Assembly (NCBI RefSeq): GCF_020882245.1
Contig: NC_083599.1
Coordinates: 9,920,001-9,984,000 of the forward strand
Source of the DNA: Rhopalosiphum padi
Lineage: Eukaryota; Arthropoda; Insecta; Hemiptera; Aphididae
Reading direction: 5' to 3'
Length of the DNA stretch: 64,000 nt
The notes below the pieces were generated by a model. The model made no database searches. It was not told the origin of the DNA and saw only the letters and a list, made by a program, of their open reading frames with translations. Below are positions 38,324 through 52,433 of this stretch, one piece after another (the first letter of the stretch is position 1; every line of letters begins with the position of its first letter). The position numbers and the translations under genes are program-made.

Positions 38324-41300
38324 TATATCAATTTATGTCATAATAAATTACATAACTCAAGTTGTTATCGACAACCAGTGAAATCATAATATTACATACT
38401 GTACAGATCGTAAGTGCTCAACGTGTTGTCGTTTTATTTTTTCAACGCGTAAATTCGAAATCTCAAACGGAATACGATTCAAAATAAATCACGTCTTCGT
38501 CTCGCTTCCTGCTCCTTTCCCTGTCCGGGGGACAGGACGAACAAAAATATAATGTTGAGTTTTTTTATTATTACATATATAATAATACATAGTCGAACGC
38601 CTTATTGTGCGTAATGCAACAGTATCTATTTGTATGTCTGTCGTCTATACGCGAAATGCATTTATAAGAGTCGCAGCAGAATTATTATTACGATGCAGGA
38701 TAGTCTTATAGCATAATATGGACGGTGATTGTAGCGTATTGTACAGCGAGGCATGTTCCGACCAATTTAATATTTCCCGAGGAAGTGTCGGACTGTCGTC
38801 GATGATTTTTTTTTTTTTTTACGGCACAGCTACTTTAATATTTCCCGCACACTGCAGTTGCACACGTCAACGGTGGGAATGGTGCACCATGAGACCGATG
38901 GTCGAAAACTAAATGTATACAACACAGGGATAATCGATTAAAAAGGCCTCGTTTTATAACTGCATTTTTTTTTTTTTAATTACATTTTTTTTTCACTAGT
39001 TTACTACACAACAGTAAATGTGAAATTTAACATCACAGTACTATGCCGATACGACATTTAATTAATTAAATAAAATTTCGTTTTAGAAAAACCGAACATA
39101 TGTAGGTATGTATATATATTATACGAAAAAAATAGAATATTATAAAACGCAGTATTGTTCCAATTCTCCGTTAATATAATATATTGTGAAAAAATCACTT
39201 ACACGACGGCAACGATATTATAATATAAATATTAAATTTAAATATATTTACAATATGTTATAATAAGGATATGGCTTGAAGCTGGTTTTACAGGTTAAAT
39301 TACAAAATTAGAATGCTCTAATTTGCTTTCAAGTTCACATAAAATAAAAAACAATTTTTTACAAAAATAAAAATATTTGTTGAAAATTAAAAAAAAAATT
39401 AAAACGTATTTCCAAAAGTATTTTGTTGAATAAAAAATAAGGAGATTAATATAATTTGATAATACTTCAAACTTGACTGTTTTAGCATACTAAATACTAT
39501 ATATCACGTATACTTTTTCGTTTTGTACGTTTATCACATGTTGATTGAGGACTGTATTACAACTGTCATGCATTGTTTCGTGGGTTTTATTCTGCAGTTA
39601 TAATTGAAACTTGTACGGCGAAATTAGAAATTGCAACCCTTTTCGCAAACAACCCTCAAAAATCTCTCGTCTCTTCGCCCGCCATAGCGCGCGATAAAAA
39701 TAATATCCATTTACCGTTTTGTTTTATATATTATGTATAAATGCCGCTACATCGAGTTGTATACGATTGCAACAATGACGACGACGACGACAATATTCGA
39801 ACTGTGTAATCCCGAATATTTACTGTATTATTATATTATTATTATTATTATTCAGCTACTGCCTACTGCAGCTATCCCAGCCGCTATTCTATGGTTTATA
39901 ATATACATACCCATTACATAGGTATGCGCATATATTATATACACTGTTAATTCGCGTCCAACACGGAATTTAATAAATTCAGCTATGCGTTTGGTTGTGT
40001 TTTTATTTTATTTTTTTTAAACAGAAACACCGCGAGAAAATATATTTTATATTATTACATCATAACAAATACCATGTGACGTCTGTACACACACACACAC
40101 ACACACACACACATAATAATGTAGATGACTAAAATATACACATTATAATTTTATTACTATCAATACACGCCACGTACTTTAAAAACAAGGCTATACGCGC
40201 GATAATTTTTTTTTCAATTTTATTCCTGTGCGTGTGATTCGGTGTCATCAACAGCTTTTTAAAATTCACCGGACTTGTATAAATATACTTCGTGTTCTGC
40301 ATAGCATGTTTAGCAAGGGCGTGCTAAATAGGAAAAATGATCATATTAAATTATAAATTTATTGGTTAATATATTTTAGAAACTGTATAATATAGAGAAT
40401 GAAATAATATAAACACTTATTGTGTTGAAAATCTGAAGTATCGTTTTTGAATTACAACAATAATAATAAAGTTGAATATGTTAAAAACTGGTTTTGCTTA
40501 AAAATTTCCGTTCTTCTATAATATTATTTTTTTTTTATATATATATATATATATTTTTTCAAATTATTTAAAAATTATTTTGAATTTTTTTATTTTCGAC
40601 CCCACCACCCCCAAATAACAACAAAATTCACTTTTTTTATCAGATATTGAGATTGATAATTAAAACATTTATATTTAATATAATAAATATTTTCAAAATC
40701 ACAAGCCGTAAGAAAAAAAGATCGTTTTTAAAATCACCCCCTCCCTCCCCCTAAAGCATGAGCATATTCTTATAATATTTAGCTTTAACTTATTTTATAC
40801 ATACCACTGGACCGGCTTTTAAATTTACAGTTATAGGTTTACATTTTGTTATAATGATTGTAAATTAAATGTAAATAATATTTATATATAATAGTAATTA
40901 CTGACTATTGTAATATCATAGTATACTAGCTGTACATTAAGTTTTATAATTTTTTGATAATAATAAAATGCATTTTAATTTTGAAAAATCACATTTATGT
41001 GTTTAAAATGATTTAGAAATCGTTCATAATTTGAAATGTATGAATTACATACATCTTGCGATTATAATATTATACGATACGTTCCGCGTTCCATTGTTGT
41101 ACGCTGCGTTGTGAACTACCTACTTAAAGAAGAATTCCTCACTACCGCTATACATATTTTCACACAGAGAGTAAGATTATCTATATATATATATACACAT
41201 ATATAGTACACGTCATCGCATCATCAACCGGAATACTCGTCTTCTTACAACTCCCCGCCGTCATTGCTTTCCCTGCACAGCTAAGTAGACGGGATTAGAT

Positions 41301-41400
41301 GGAAACAACAACAAGAACCAAGACGACGACGATAAACGAATGAATAATAAATGCGCTTCTTGATTCCTCGCAGGGACCCCATCGCCGACTAGAGAATCGA
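38324..41400. other. AT-rich non-coding stretch
   Basis: Contains a short perfect hairpin CCTGTCC-GGG-GGACAGG just outside its left part (38520-38536), (AC)n at 40087-40113 and (AT)n at about 40538-40553. No coding signal. Confidence 0.45.
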
Positions 41401-41410
41401 GGGATTTATA

Positions 41411-41442
<32 letters not shown>

Positions 41443-44400
41443 TGTGTTAAATGCTCCACGAAGGAAAATCGGTGGATGGGAGAGGTATATCGGTGAACAG
41501 ATATAGGATAAAGGGGTGATGGTAGTGGGTGAGGGCAGCAGGTACACAACTCTTTGGGTTGTGCTCCACTATCACGCGCTCGTTTAGGGGTAAGACGGAA
41601 AACGATCCGACGACGACGATGAAGACCTTGTTTGCCATCGACGACGTCTTTAATCGGCTTATATAATATATATATATATATTATACTTGTCGTCTGTGGA
41701 AAAAGAGGAGAAATTTGATATACCTTGGACCCGGCTGGGTCTGCGCTGGTAATTTTGGACGTCGTTTTTATTCGCTTCTCTGACTAGTGACTACGCAACA
41801 CCATCTATTATAGTATTGAGTAATATTCGAATAGGTATATAATAATGTTATAGCACTATGATGACACTGGTAATGTAATTATATAGTTCATATTCGAAAT
41901 GTCCTATAATAATATATAAACATAATAATATAATATCATCATCATCATAAGCATGTTAAGCACAAGTTTTGGTTTATTTCGGACATCCTATTTTCCATTA
42001 CGTAAATTCAAAATTTTACAACTAGCAGTCATGCACGCAAATCGAACGAGCAATGAGCATAATTTTCAATTATAAATCATAACTTTGAAACATGTATATA
42101 TTTACTTTAAACGTCGTATAATATAGTATATCGTTTATTTTATATTGGTTGCAATGAATTATCACAATACTACCAACAATATTGTAATATTATATTATAC
42201 TATGAAAATTGTATGTGACCATTCTTTAGATTTAAAAACATTGAATATACGGCACATCCGATTTTCATGAAACCATTCTGTTTAATTTATTGTAATTTGA
42301 CTTAAAACTACCACCGATTTTTCTTTATTATGACAAAACCTTCAAAGAAATATTAACCACTTTCATTTAAAACCTACTTATTTAAAATCAAATATCTTAC
42401 ACATCATAATATTATTGAATGCATAGAGATACGAGTACTCTACGTATCATTTATCTTTATTTTCAGTCATAACGATTTACTCAATATTAGGTTACGTTAT
42501 ATTAAGAAAATATCAAAATATTACGGTGCATTTAATTTTATAGACTTTATTGGTGTACAATAATTTAGGTAGTTAATGAAGAATGTAAAATAATGTTAAA
42601 CTATAATTTTGGTAATTTATTTTTATTTTTTTTTTTAATTACTAATTATATTGTAATACCTACTTATATTTATATTATTGAACATATGAGAATGAAGTCT
42701 AGTGATGTAAATTCTGATATTCCATTCGATATTCAAAATAATATTACAACCTTCTAAAAACATAAAATCTAAGTAATCAGCGACGGCTTAATAATTGATT
42801 AAAATTAAATGAAACACTAATACTGAGCAAATAGAAAAACGATTATTTTTCTTAATTTATATGTTGGTTCGATACATAACAACGTCATTTTTATTGAATA
42901 GGTTAAGTGATTATGACGTTGTTTATTCTTTTATACAAACAAATCACAATTTATAGTAATGTTTATACATCCAATGTGATTGTATAAATATATTGATACT
43001 AGAATCAATATTAGTTGTATTATACGAAAATCGGCTAATATTATAGGAGAGGGAGCTAACGTAATAACTTAAAATTGTGAATCATTTATTTTTTTCTATT
43101 GAATAGCTAATCTCTTTAAACTACCTTGTATTTAAAAATTAATAAAATTATTTTTTTAATATGAACCTAAAAATATAAAATTAATAAAATTGCCCTTGTG
43201 TTTTATTATTTTAGCAATTTGAAATAAACATAAGTCCTCCTTACTATTGGAATTCTATCAATTATTTCAAAATTTGAATAATGTGATTCTTCTCATTGTT
43301 TGTATGCCACTACATGACTAGCTACTTTTGTCTAAATATTTAATTGAGGACAATGTGTTGCTCTTATTGAAAATAATTAATATTTAATTTAAATTGCAGC
43401 GTTTGAATACAAATATTGACAGCATTCCACTTGATTTTGATCTATTTATTTATTTTTTTTTTTTTTGTAAAGGTAAAATACGACCCTGTGCCCTTTGTAT
43501 AACGCATAAACTGTATTATGTTTACCAAAATTAATTAAAATTTATTTTAATAAAATTATTATGAAGTGGTGTATTTGTGTTTTTTACTGTATGTAAAATA
43601 TATTGTAAAATAAACTTCACATACTACGATTGGGAAAGTGCTTTAGAAAAAAACAAATATTTTACAAACATTAAAAAAAATCTAATACACCTTTTTTTGT
43701 GATATCTACAGTACTTGATAAAATATAAGTCAGTGGAAATTTCTTTTAAAAACATTTTTTTTTTTATTAGTAATTACTAATTACTATAGGTAACATTTTA
43801 ATAAAAAATTATATATTTTATTTTAATGATGTCGAAAAAAATCAATCATAGATATAGTAGTTAACAACGGCTGATTATAATTTATTATATTATTATATCT
43901 TTATATTATTTAGAATATATTTGGAGTAATAATTGAATTAAAACCCTATCCGTGTTAAAATTTGTCTTGTTGTATATAAATAATGATATACTTTTTTCTA
44001 TTATCAAACCGATAAAGAAATTTTGAATAAAATGTAACAATATCAATAGTTTAAAGCAATTACATCTTTTTTTTCTATATCCACTGCTGATAATTATTTT
44101 TTAATGTTATAAGTATTGTATAATTTTAACATAATTGTAATTTTTGTTTGATCTTTTGAAAAATCACTATTAGAGATAAAAACAAAAGGTTTTTGTTTAA
44201 TTTTTAACGAGTATCTGTTATTTGTTAACACTATGGAAGGAATTATAGATAAATACAATTAAAAATCCTCGTAACTTAAAATTAATTGGAATTAGACATT
44301 GTCAGCAGTCAAAACACTCAAAACTGTAATTATTAATTTATTGTAAATCCAATAACCGCTACGCAGTATCACAGATAATACGTAGATACGGATAAACTAT

Positions 44401-45268
44401 AATTAGTAAAAGCAACACGAAGGTCTTGTAAATCAGCTTTTTTTTCAAAGGACTTGTAAATATGATAAAATAATTTAGTGTTATCGCGAGTTATTTTCAC
44501 GTTCAAAGTTGATCGTTGTTTTATACGAATTGACGTATGTTCGGAATTTTATTTTTATTTTACTATTACATTATAGCCTAACTACATAATATAGGAAGTA
44601 TTATGATCTAATGTCTGCCGATGATTGATTTTGTCGTTGACTACCGTGTACGAAACCGCGCGTTATATTAGAACAAATAACACGCCACTGTAGTAAACGA
44701 AAATATCAAAGCATGTTATACTAGTAATATGACAATATTTTAATAATACGGTTTGTGTACGGCGAGAGACATAAGTATACGACCGAGCGGCGGTCGGAGT
44801 TATGTACCAACACGCAAGTATTTTAATATGCGTGCCACAAAATAACTTTCGCGGTGTGCAGACGAATATCTATATATGTATAAAACAATAAAAATAACAA
44901 ATATAATATATGATACGACCGCGGTGTTGGCGCAATTTTCTCGTCACCTATACAAGTGCAAGGCATCTCGAGACACCGCCATGAAATACTTACTAATTGA
45001 TCTAGTTAATTTCCAAAAAAAAAAAAAAAAAGAAAAAAAGATTCCCGCGTACAGAGGTGCCTCTGACTGTGACCACAAAAACGAACATGTTTTAATTAAT
45101 TACTGCGTTTCCGGTAAACCGACGGGAATATCGTATCGTCTCGTAATATGTATATTATGTATTATTGTATCATCATTACCTCTATTTCGGCGTAGCACAC
45201 GATTTTTCAATTGATATTATATTATATATATATTGTACACTGCCATAGTAGTAGTATCGCCGTCGCGT
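41401..45268. other. Mostly AT-rich non-coding stretch
   Basis: Begins with (GT)n at 41418-41442 and a small GC patch (41.2-41.8 kb) that is open on the minus strand for 63 codons with no motif. From 41.9 to 44.6 kb the sequence is extremely A/T-rich and featureless. A mixed patch at 44.6-45.2 kb carries a plus-strand frame interrupted by a long A run. Confidence 0.45.
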
Positions 45269-45270
45269 AC

Positions 45271-45310
<40 letters not shown>
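45269..45310. repeat. (ATT)n microsatellite
   Basis: About fourteen near-perfect ATT/TTA trinucleotide units bordering the CpG-rich island on its left. Confidence 0.9.
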
Positions 45311-45311
<1 letters not shown>

Positions 45312-45322
45312 TATTGTTGTAC

Positions 45323-45850
45323 CTGTGCACAGATAAATAACTATTTTCGGTGGCGTGCGCGGCGGAATTGACGGCCGAGGATCGCTGCGGCGGTGAGACG
45401 ACTGCTCCTGAGGACCGCGAGAGTGATGGTGTTGCCGGATGCCGTTTCCGCCGCCGACTGTCGCCGTCGTCGTCGCCGTCGCCGCCGCCGCCGCCGCGTC
45501 GTGACGGTCATGTGCGGTGGCGGTGGTGACCGTGTCGCCGACGTGCGGGCTCGGCCGGCCGGCGAATCGCCGAAAACGCCAGCGCACGCCAAAAGACGAT
45601 TGCGACCGCCTCCCGTCGTCGACGACGCCCACCGCGGGCGTCGGAGTTTTCCGCGAACACACGCCGCACGCACACACGGACACCCATCGCCACCCCCCCG
45701 AAACTCGCTCCCGCCGCCTACACCGCGCGCGCCCGACGCGGACACCGATACCCCCCACCCTCCCTCCACACATTGTCGCACACCCACGGGCCGGCGACAG
45801 TCGTCCGTTCGAAGACGGGCGATTACAGTACGATTTAGATACATCATCAT
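45323..45850 (-). promoter_or_regulatory. GC/CpG-rich island, candidate promoter or first exon
   Basis: The most GC-rich part of the window, with GCC/GTC runs near 45460-45500. All six frames are long, because stops are rare at this composition. On the minus strand the island ends with GTGCACAG directly followed by GTACAA (GT at 45322), a reasonable splice donor. One minus frame reaching it contains QHHHSRGPQEQSSHRR and then IPPRTPPKIVIYLCTG. The layout would fit a minus-strand promoter plus first exon, coding or untranslated. No protein family is recognised, and the arginine- or alanine-rich frames are composition artefacts. Confidence 0.35.
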
Positions 45851-47404
45851 CATAATATTCTATTATATATTATTATGTTATTATTATGTAAACGCGCGGT
45901 TTAGATAATATTATATTGACGTGTGTTCAGATAGGCAATATTGATATAGCCGCGAGAAATAGGGCACCGCGGGTTGTCGGAGCGAATATGGCAATAATAA
46001 TATAAGAGCAGATATACGGCGGTGTGCGTGAGCTTCCGGCGTCCCGATATAAGCGCAAATTCGATTTATGTTTTTCGAGGGGGGGGGGAGACCGAGCCCC
46101 TCTCCCCTCGAGATCGCCTTTGACGGATCGAATAGTTTTTTGTACGCATTTCGAGATTATTGCTTGCGCCACGTTTTATTGATACGCCGCGCCGTTATAG
46201 CTCGTGTGCGAGTGGGTTTAGTCACCGACGTCGGGACTGCGTATGAGCTCAGAAGACGATTTAAACGGTGACCCGACGAATATTAATACAATGCATCGTT
46301 TATAAATCACTGTCACTCGATTGGTTTAAAGAAAAAAACATTCTATTATCGATCTTATTGATTTTAAAAGCAACGCATGTTCCTGTATACAGTGATTATA
46401 TACAGTACACAGTTCAATTCGGCTAGTTGTGGAACTGGTCTTTTTTTAAATTTTTAAATGCGTATCTAAAAAAAAATTACTAAGAAATATTATACTAATA
46501 TTAGGTTTTAAACTACATACTAGAATCCTTTGAATACCTCACCTTTGGAACTGGGGTATAACTACAAACGTCAAAAATATCGGATTATCAGAAAATACAG
46601 ATGAAATATACAGATTTACATTGTGTAAAATATTAAATTATATAATCTATTGTGCATGCATAATCCTGTATGTGGTAAAAACTACTTAGAAAAAAATTCA
46701 ATTATATAATTATATTTTATCATTTTATACACCCACTATGAATTGATAAGTCTAAATATATATATATATTTTTTAAGGAATATACCCACTACTTTCGAAT
46801 CAATCGGAGTGGCAGACCAGCCAACGGCGGACGAGAGAGGTTCTACTATAATTCACTATACAGAAGTACTTGACATGACTTCTTACACAATTTACTACTT
46901 ATAATTAAAAAAATAACTATTATTAAATCAACAAATAAATTAATACTCATTATACATTTTTCATTTATGTTTAATTTTTTATTAGACATAAAAATACATA
47001 GAGTGGTGTTGTAACGGGCATACAACGAACAGCTCCTCACCAGCGACGTTTTCCCTGACAGCCATTTAAAACAAAATTACAAAACTACAATATCAAACAA
47101 AAAAAAAAGGAAACAATGCTAAAATAAAAAGGAAAATAACCATTACCTGTTAATAATACAAATATTATATTAACAGAATGTCGGTGGATATGGATCACAT
47201 CTTGTTTTCTCTCTCTGGCACACATGAAAATGAAACATATAGCACATATTATATAGTAGGTAGTTACATACTCGTACATTGTCGCGACACAGATCCAATT
47301 TTACTTTAAAAGCTAAAAAGTATTAAGTATAATAACTCAGTAGAATAAAAATAAAATATCTGTTAATAGTTTATATTATTTTTAATGGTTTAACTTCTAA
47401 GACG
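45851..47404. other. Flank of the CpG island, then AT-rich
   Basis: GC content stays raised to about 46.27 kb with no defensible ORF, then falls. At about 47.03-47.09 kb, minus strand, a pyrimidine-rich tract ends in GATATTGTAG. It is followed by ATGGCTGTCAGGGAAAACG and a GTGAGG that could be a donor; this is too short to call an exon. Confidence 0.4.
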
Positions 47405-47572
47405 CAAGGGCGTCGCCAGAGGGGGGGGTCAGGGTTCAGACCTCCCCGAAATTTGTTCTTGAAATAAGATTGAATATGTTTAAATGCCTATTATATTTAA
47501 AACTTGTATAATATAACATATTTATACTCTAAACCCCTCCCCCAAAAAATGTTTTTTCTGGCTACGGCCTTG
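47405..47572. mobile_element. hAT-type MITE, perfect 8-bp target duplication
   Basis: A 168-bp element. The left end is CAAGGGCGTCGCCAG; the reverse complement of the right end is CAAGGCCGTAGCCAG (13 of 15 match). It is flanked by the exact direct repeat CTAAGACG (47397-47404 and 47573-47580). G-rich and C-rich runs lie just inside the ends. Non-coding. Confidence 0.8.
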
Positions 47573-47580
47573 CTAAGACG

Positions 47581-49420
47581 TATACTAAGCCCAATATATT
47601 ATTACATCAATATGTACACTACTCTATTTTGTATTCTTGTAAAACAACTTTTAAATATTTTTTTATTATTATTTTTAAAACTATTAATTATCTTTACTGT
47701 ATATATTTTAATAACTCAGAAACTAATTGTTCGAATGAATTTTTTTTAAGTTATATTAAAATTGTCTAAAAAAAATCATTTCTTCAAAAATTTAGAGTAA
47801 AATGTGTGCCTCGTGTTTAAAAAAAATATAAAAAGTCGTATCTCCATAAACATTTTAATAAGAAAACAGAGATTTTGAAATCATCGTTAAATATATTTAA
47901 AAATTTCGCAACTCAAAATGTTAATAAATTAATTTTTGGAGGAAAATAATAACACACTTCACAACTTGCATGTCGTGTAGTAATGAATAAATACTTGTCT
48001 GATAATTGAATTCTAAAATAGGTTTAAGGATTTTAAATCCATGTATACAATAGGTACAACAATTTTGTCCAATGTAATTCGAATTTAAAAAAAAAAATTC
48101 CACGAGGTTCACCTATACATATAATAATTACGTACATATTCATGTCTATACAAACGCCACACGTTTACATAATATCCTAGGTGATTTTAATTTTTCCCCT
48201 CTCGATATCGCGGTTAGTATTTTAGCGATTCGAAACACTCGATAATGTGAAGTTTTTCAACTCCAAATCGTCGATGTGACTGTATATTTTTTCAATATAA
48301 TGTATAGCTGCCGTTTTTAAACGTGGTATAATATAGCCCACGCGGTAAACAATTTGGCTAGGGGGGCCGTTAAACCGCCGCAGGTTGCAGTCGAACATAC
48401 GGTTGCAGTGTTATAAGACACTGCTTTTCGCGACCATTATAATACGTCAATAGGCGAACGCGCGCGCACGTGTGTGTTTAATTAAAAACACTAGCACCGC
48501 ATACCTACTCTATTATACAGCGGTTAAGTGTACAGACGAGCGTATATTTTTAACGGCGGCCGTTTAACTGCGGCCGCCGTAGCCGTTATCGTGACTTTAT
48601 TACACCTGGGCACCATCATCAACGTCTTGTATAATAATATAAAAACACCAACCTCGCGTACTATGTATATATACACGGTGTTATATTATTATATACACCG
48701 CCGCGATGTACATATTTATACATGCCCGGTTTACCCACCGCCACTGAGTTTAAACAGTACTCGTCTCCCGGTCCTGCTAACTACCCCCCTCACAGCGGCA
48801 CGCAAACGACCGCGTATTTTATCGACAGTTCACTCGCAGTGATCGCCGACGTGTGCACTGTATACAATATACTTACGGTACGTGGTGGCAACTGATTTAC
48901 TATACAGTATTTTCAGGGCTGTTTTATGAGAATTTTACCACCCGATGACAAAAACCCCGTTTAATTATATATGAAAAAAAAAAAAATTAAATTATTTTTA
49001 TATATTAAAAAATTGTTATGCCATTTGACTTTTAAGAAATAGGTATCGTGTATTTATGATAATTCTTTATTTCAATCGAATCCAACCTTTTTTCCAATAA
49101 ATTATCGTTAATTGGGTGACTCTTTTTACAAAAATATCAAATATTATAATACGAAATATAACGACATCGTGATACAGAATTCAAGAGCGTGCATATTTGC
49201 ATACTATATAGACACACTATATATTTTACAAATTTTTATTGAAATTTATTATCTCTTTTCCGACGTAAGTAATAACATTTTATAGGTTTTAGTCGTTATC
49301 AAATGAAAAAAAGTGAACATTTTTTAATTTAAATTCTGCTCAATTTCAGTTATGTTTTTTTGAAGATCTTAAGTATAGGTACTAATATTAACAATCTTAA
49401 ATTATCTTGCATTTTCTTTA
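47581..49420. other. Non-coding stretch with GC-rich hairpin
   Basis: AT-rich except for 48.3-48.9 kb, a CpG-containing patch whose plus frame (48528-48842) has no motif. The hairpin at 48553-48580 is listed separately. Confidence 0.45.
48553..48580. repeat. GC-rich perfect hairpin
   Basis: ACGGCGGCCG and CGGCCGCCGT form a perfect 10-bp inverted repeat around an 8-base TTTAACTG loop. It lies in a locally CpG-rich patch. Confidence 0.85.
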
Positions 49421-49428
49421 TTTTAGAT

Positions 49429-49572
49429 CAGGGGTCGGCAACTCTTTTACCTACACGGGCCATATTTTTTTTCACTTTTTCATTAAGGGCCGCATACAAA
49501 ATTAAAATATTAAAAAATAAACTTTATGAAATAGTGTTTTAAATTTGGAGGGCCGCGGGTTGTCGGTGTCTG
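49429..49572. mobile_element. hAT-type MITE with GGGCCGC motifs
   Basis: A 144-bp element. The left end is CAGGGGTCGGCAAC; the reverse complement of the right end is CAGACACCGACAAC (10 of 14 match). The flanking direct repeats are TTTTAGAT (49421-49428) and CTTTAGAT (49573-49580), 7 of 8 matching. The internal GGGCC and GGGCCGC motifs recall the copy at 24465. It lies near ordinary AT-rich DNA with no neighbouring gene. Confidence 0.7.
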
Positions 49573-49580
49573 CTTTAGAT

Positions 49581-52433
49581 TGCCGTATACTCCATCGAAT
49601 TATATACTCAACAATGACGTCAAAGTTTCAATTATAATAAACTTTGAAAATTGAATTTGCTGTATTTGTGTGAGTTAATAACTATACTTCGTTTACATTT
49701 TAGTGCATTGTATATTAGTGTTTATTATTATATTTAGCATTTTTTAATATTAAAAACTGTAACAATTCAGCAACTGCTGCAAGAAGACGATTTACAGAAG
49801 AAACTACCAATGAATACTGATTACTGACACTCAACAAGTATCTACTGAAAATATTGATTTTACGCACACCCATTTTATTTTAGGTAGGTATTTACATACT
49901 ATTTTCACATTTTTTAAAAGATATTTAGCAAATCTGCTCCGAGTGATGTTATACCGTCGACAACAACCGTATACCTACGTATTATATATTATTGTTTAAA
50001 TTAATTTATACAATATATTAATCCATATTTTACATTTAATTTGTAACTGTTTCAGAATGTATTATAATTCATAATTACAAATGTGTATATACGGAGTACT
50101 CGTTTTACTCTTGAAACCTTTTGTGCTCAAACCCTATGCATTTATATGTCCATAATATATACTATGTATTTATATAGTGCAGTGCCCGTAGTAAGTCGTC
50201 GAAAGTTTGCTGCAGAAAACAATTTTACATTGTCGTAGGCAAGCAGGCTCGATAAAAATAAAACCAACCAATGTTCCCCCTTATCACCCCTTGGACACTT
50301 TTTTTTTTTTTTTAATGCAGTCGATTTGTTCCCGAGCATTAATTGCACATTAATCCCGTTCGTGTGCACACGGTTTATTCGATGACTGCAGCAGCAGTGG
50401 TTAGCTGCAACCTATACGGTTTAGTGTATAGACGAATAACGTATTATAATTGTATTACTATTATACAGGGAGTGCCTATATATTATAATTTATAATAGTC
50501 ATTATTCCGAGATTAATACGCCATTATAGTAAACACTGCCGAGTATTTGTACAATAAAAATCCAGTGTGTTCCTCCGTGTATTCGAATCACATTTCGCCC
50601 TGTGCGTCAATTACAACAATCACCTTTTGAAATAATTTTTAATTTCAAAGCTTAAAAGGTCGTTTGACTCTTTTAATTTTATTAAAACACACATTATTAT
50701 GGAGGGCACTAAACATTTTTTGTGATAATAATTTTAATTGATTGAAAAAACACTTGAAGACTACCCAACGCACCGCCTTCGTTACGGCCGACGTTGACGG
50801 TGGCACGTGCATAAGTATTATTTGACGACGGAATGCGTGCACAAAATAGTCCGAGTCAGACGATATTTTATGTAAATTAATTTGATATTAAAGGCAAATA
50901 TTGATGAACTACGTCATTTAATATTAAGAAAAATAAATACATATATTCGAAGTAATAAATAAGTTTAGCAAAGTTATTACTATTTATTTTTTTATTTTTA
51001 TTTTTTATTTTTTTTAATTGTCTAAAGTATAATGTAAAGTGTAAAAGGCATCTAATATCTAAAAAATGTATTCGTATTTTATTTTAATTAATAATATTAA
51101 GCTTTTATAATTTTTAATTATTTTTATGGTTTCTTCACTTTTCAAATCATTGATTATGGACGTCACATTGTAGCCTGATTTATTAAATAAATACTAAAGC
51201 AATGGGTATTTAGATATATACAAATAACTTCAGCCTTTAATCAAATCAAAGTGTACAAAAATCAATAAATAAAATAATTATCTTATATTTATCTGTGTAT
51301 AAAAACTGTATCTTGGTTTCATCAATATCAGATGTTTTAATAACTTAATGCAAAGTACATTAAAGCATACATTTTTTTAAGTCAGCATTTTAATAATTAG
51401 ATAGCATTGTAAAATATTATACCTATTGTTATTAAATACGATATTAGTTTCTTTTTATAATAAATTTTATTCAAAATTATATTAAATTCAGATATTACAA
51501 TGCATAGATTCACAAAAGAGGGAATGCCAAGTTGAGGGGGACTTCCAGTTTACCAAATAATCGTTATCAAAAATTGCATTTACTTATGAAGACGTGAATT
51601 TGGACATTTTTATACTTAACCGATTTAAAAATACAACAAATGCTTTTTTTTAATAAATTATTTGTATAACTTCACGTTATTTCATTAATTTTAAACTAAC
51701 AACAATGTTCACCATCTGTTTTATTGATGTATATAGAATATAATTCAACTACTTAACTTACTATAAGTCCATGATTGGCCATCAGTTTTTTTTTCATTTT
51801 TAGTTTTTTATCAGAACATATTTTATTAATTATACACATTTAAAGAATTAATCAAATAAATAAATAAATAATAACATAATATGTAAATAATATAAATAAT
51901 ACTATGCATGAACGTGTTAATATTACAATAAACATATTATTGTGAATATTCGAGAACAGAGAAAAAATAACAAAATTCCACAACTCTTAACATGTACGTA
52001 TGAAAAGTAAAAACAATAGAGTTTCTCAAAAATCCAGAGCTGTATAACTTAATTTAAAAAAACATTTTAAATAACCAATGTAAAGAATGTTTATTTTTTA
52101 CTAACGGCCACAATTTCAGATGTATTTTGATGAATGTATAAAAATAAAAAAATTGCAATAAAAATAATTGGTTTTTCACCAGTACACCGATATACTTTGT
52201 ACACTGTACTGTATAAGTACCTTCATCACGACGTCAGTCTTTACAATTTCCAATATATATTAAAATATTACATTACATTAGTACTTACGTCTTTTAAAAT
52301 AATCTCTTTGTAGATTTTTAGGGCGCTTATTCTCACTCTACGTAGAACAATTTTACTGCAATGGTGAATTTCTGATGAGTAAAGACGTTAAGTCCACGTG
52401 TAGCATGTACCATATGCTCCCCTACGCGCATGC
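49581..52433. other. AT-rich non-coding stretch
   Basis: A mixed patch at 50.1-50.85 kb has minus-strand frames of 65-75 codons with no motif. The remainder, to 52.3 kb, is very A/T-rich and featureless. Confidence 0.45.

Noticed and set aside
45341..45908. Overlapping frames of 155-171 codons on both strands
   Set aside because: They arise from few stops in GC-rich DNA and translate into poly-Arg, poly-Ala or Gly/Arg runs from GCC/GTC repeats. No single frame is favoured as a full ORF.
47030..47095. Short minus-strand segment with strong acceptor, ATG and GTGAGG
   Set aside because: The coding part would be only about eight codons, so it cannot be separated from chance without transcripts.
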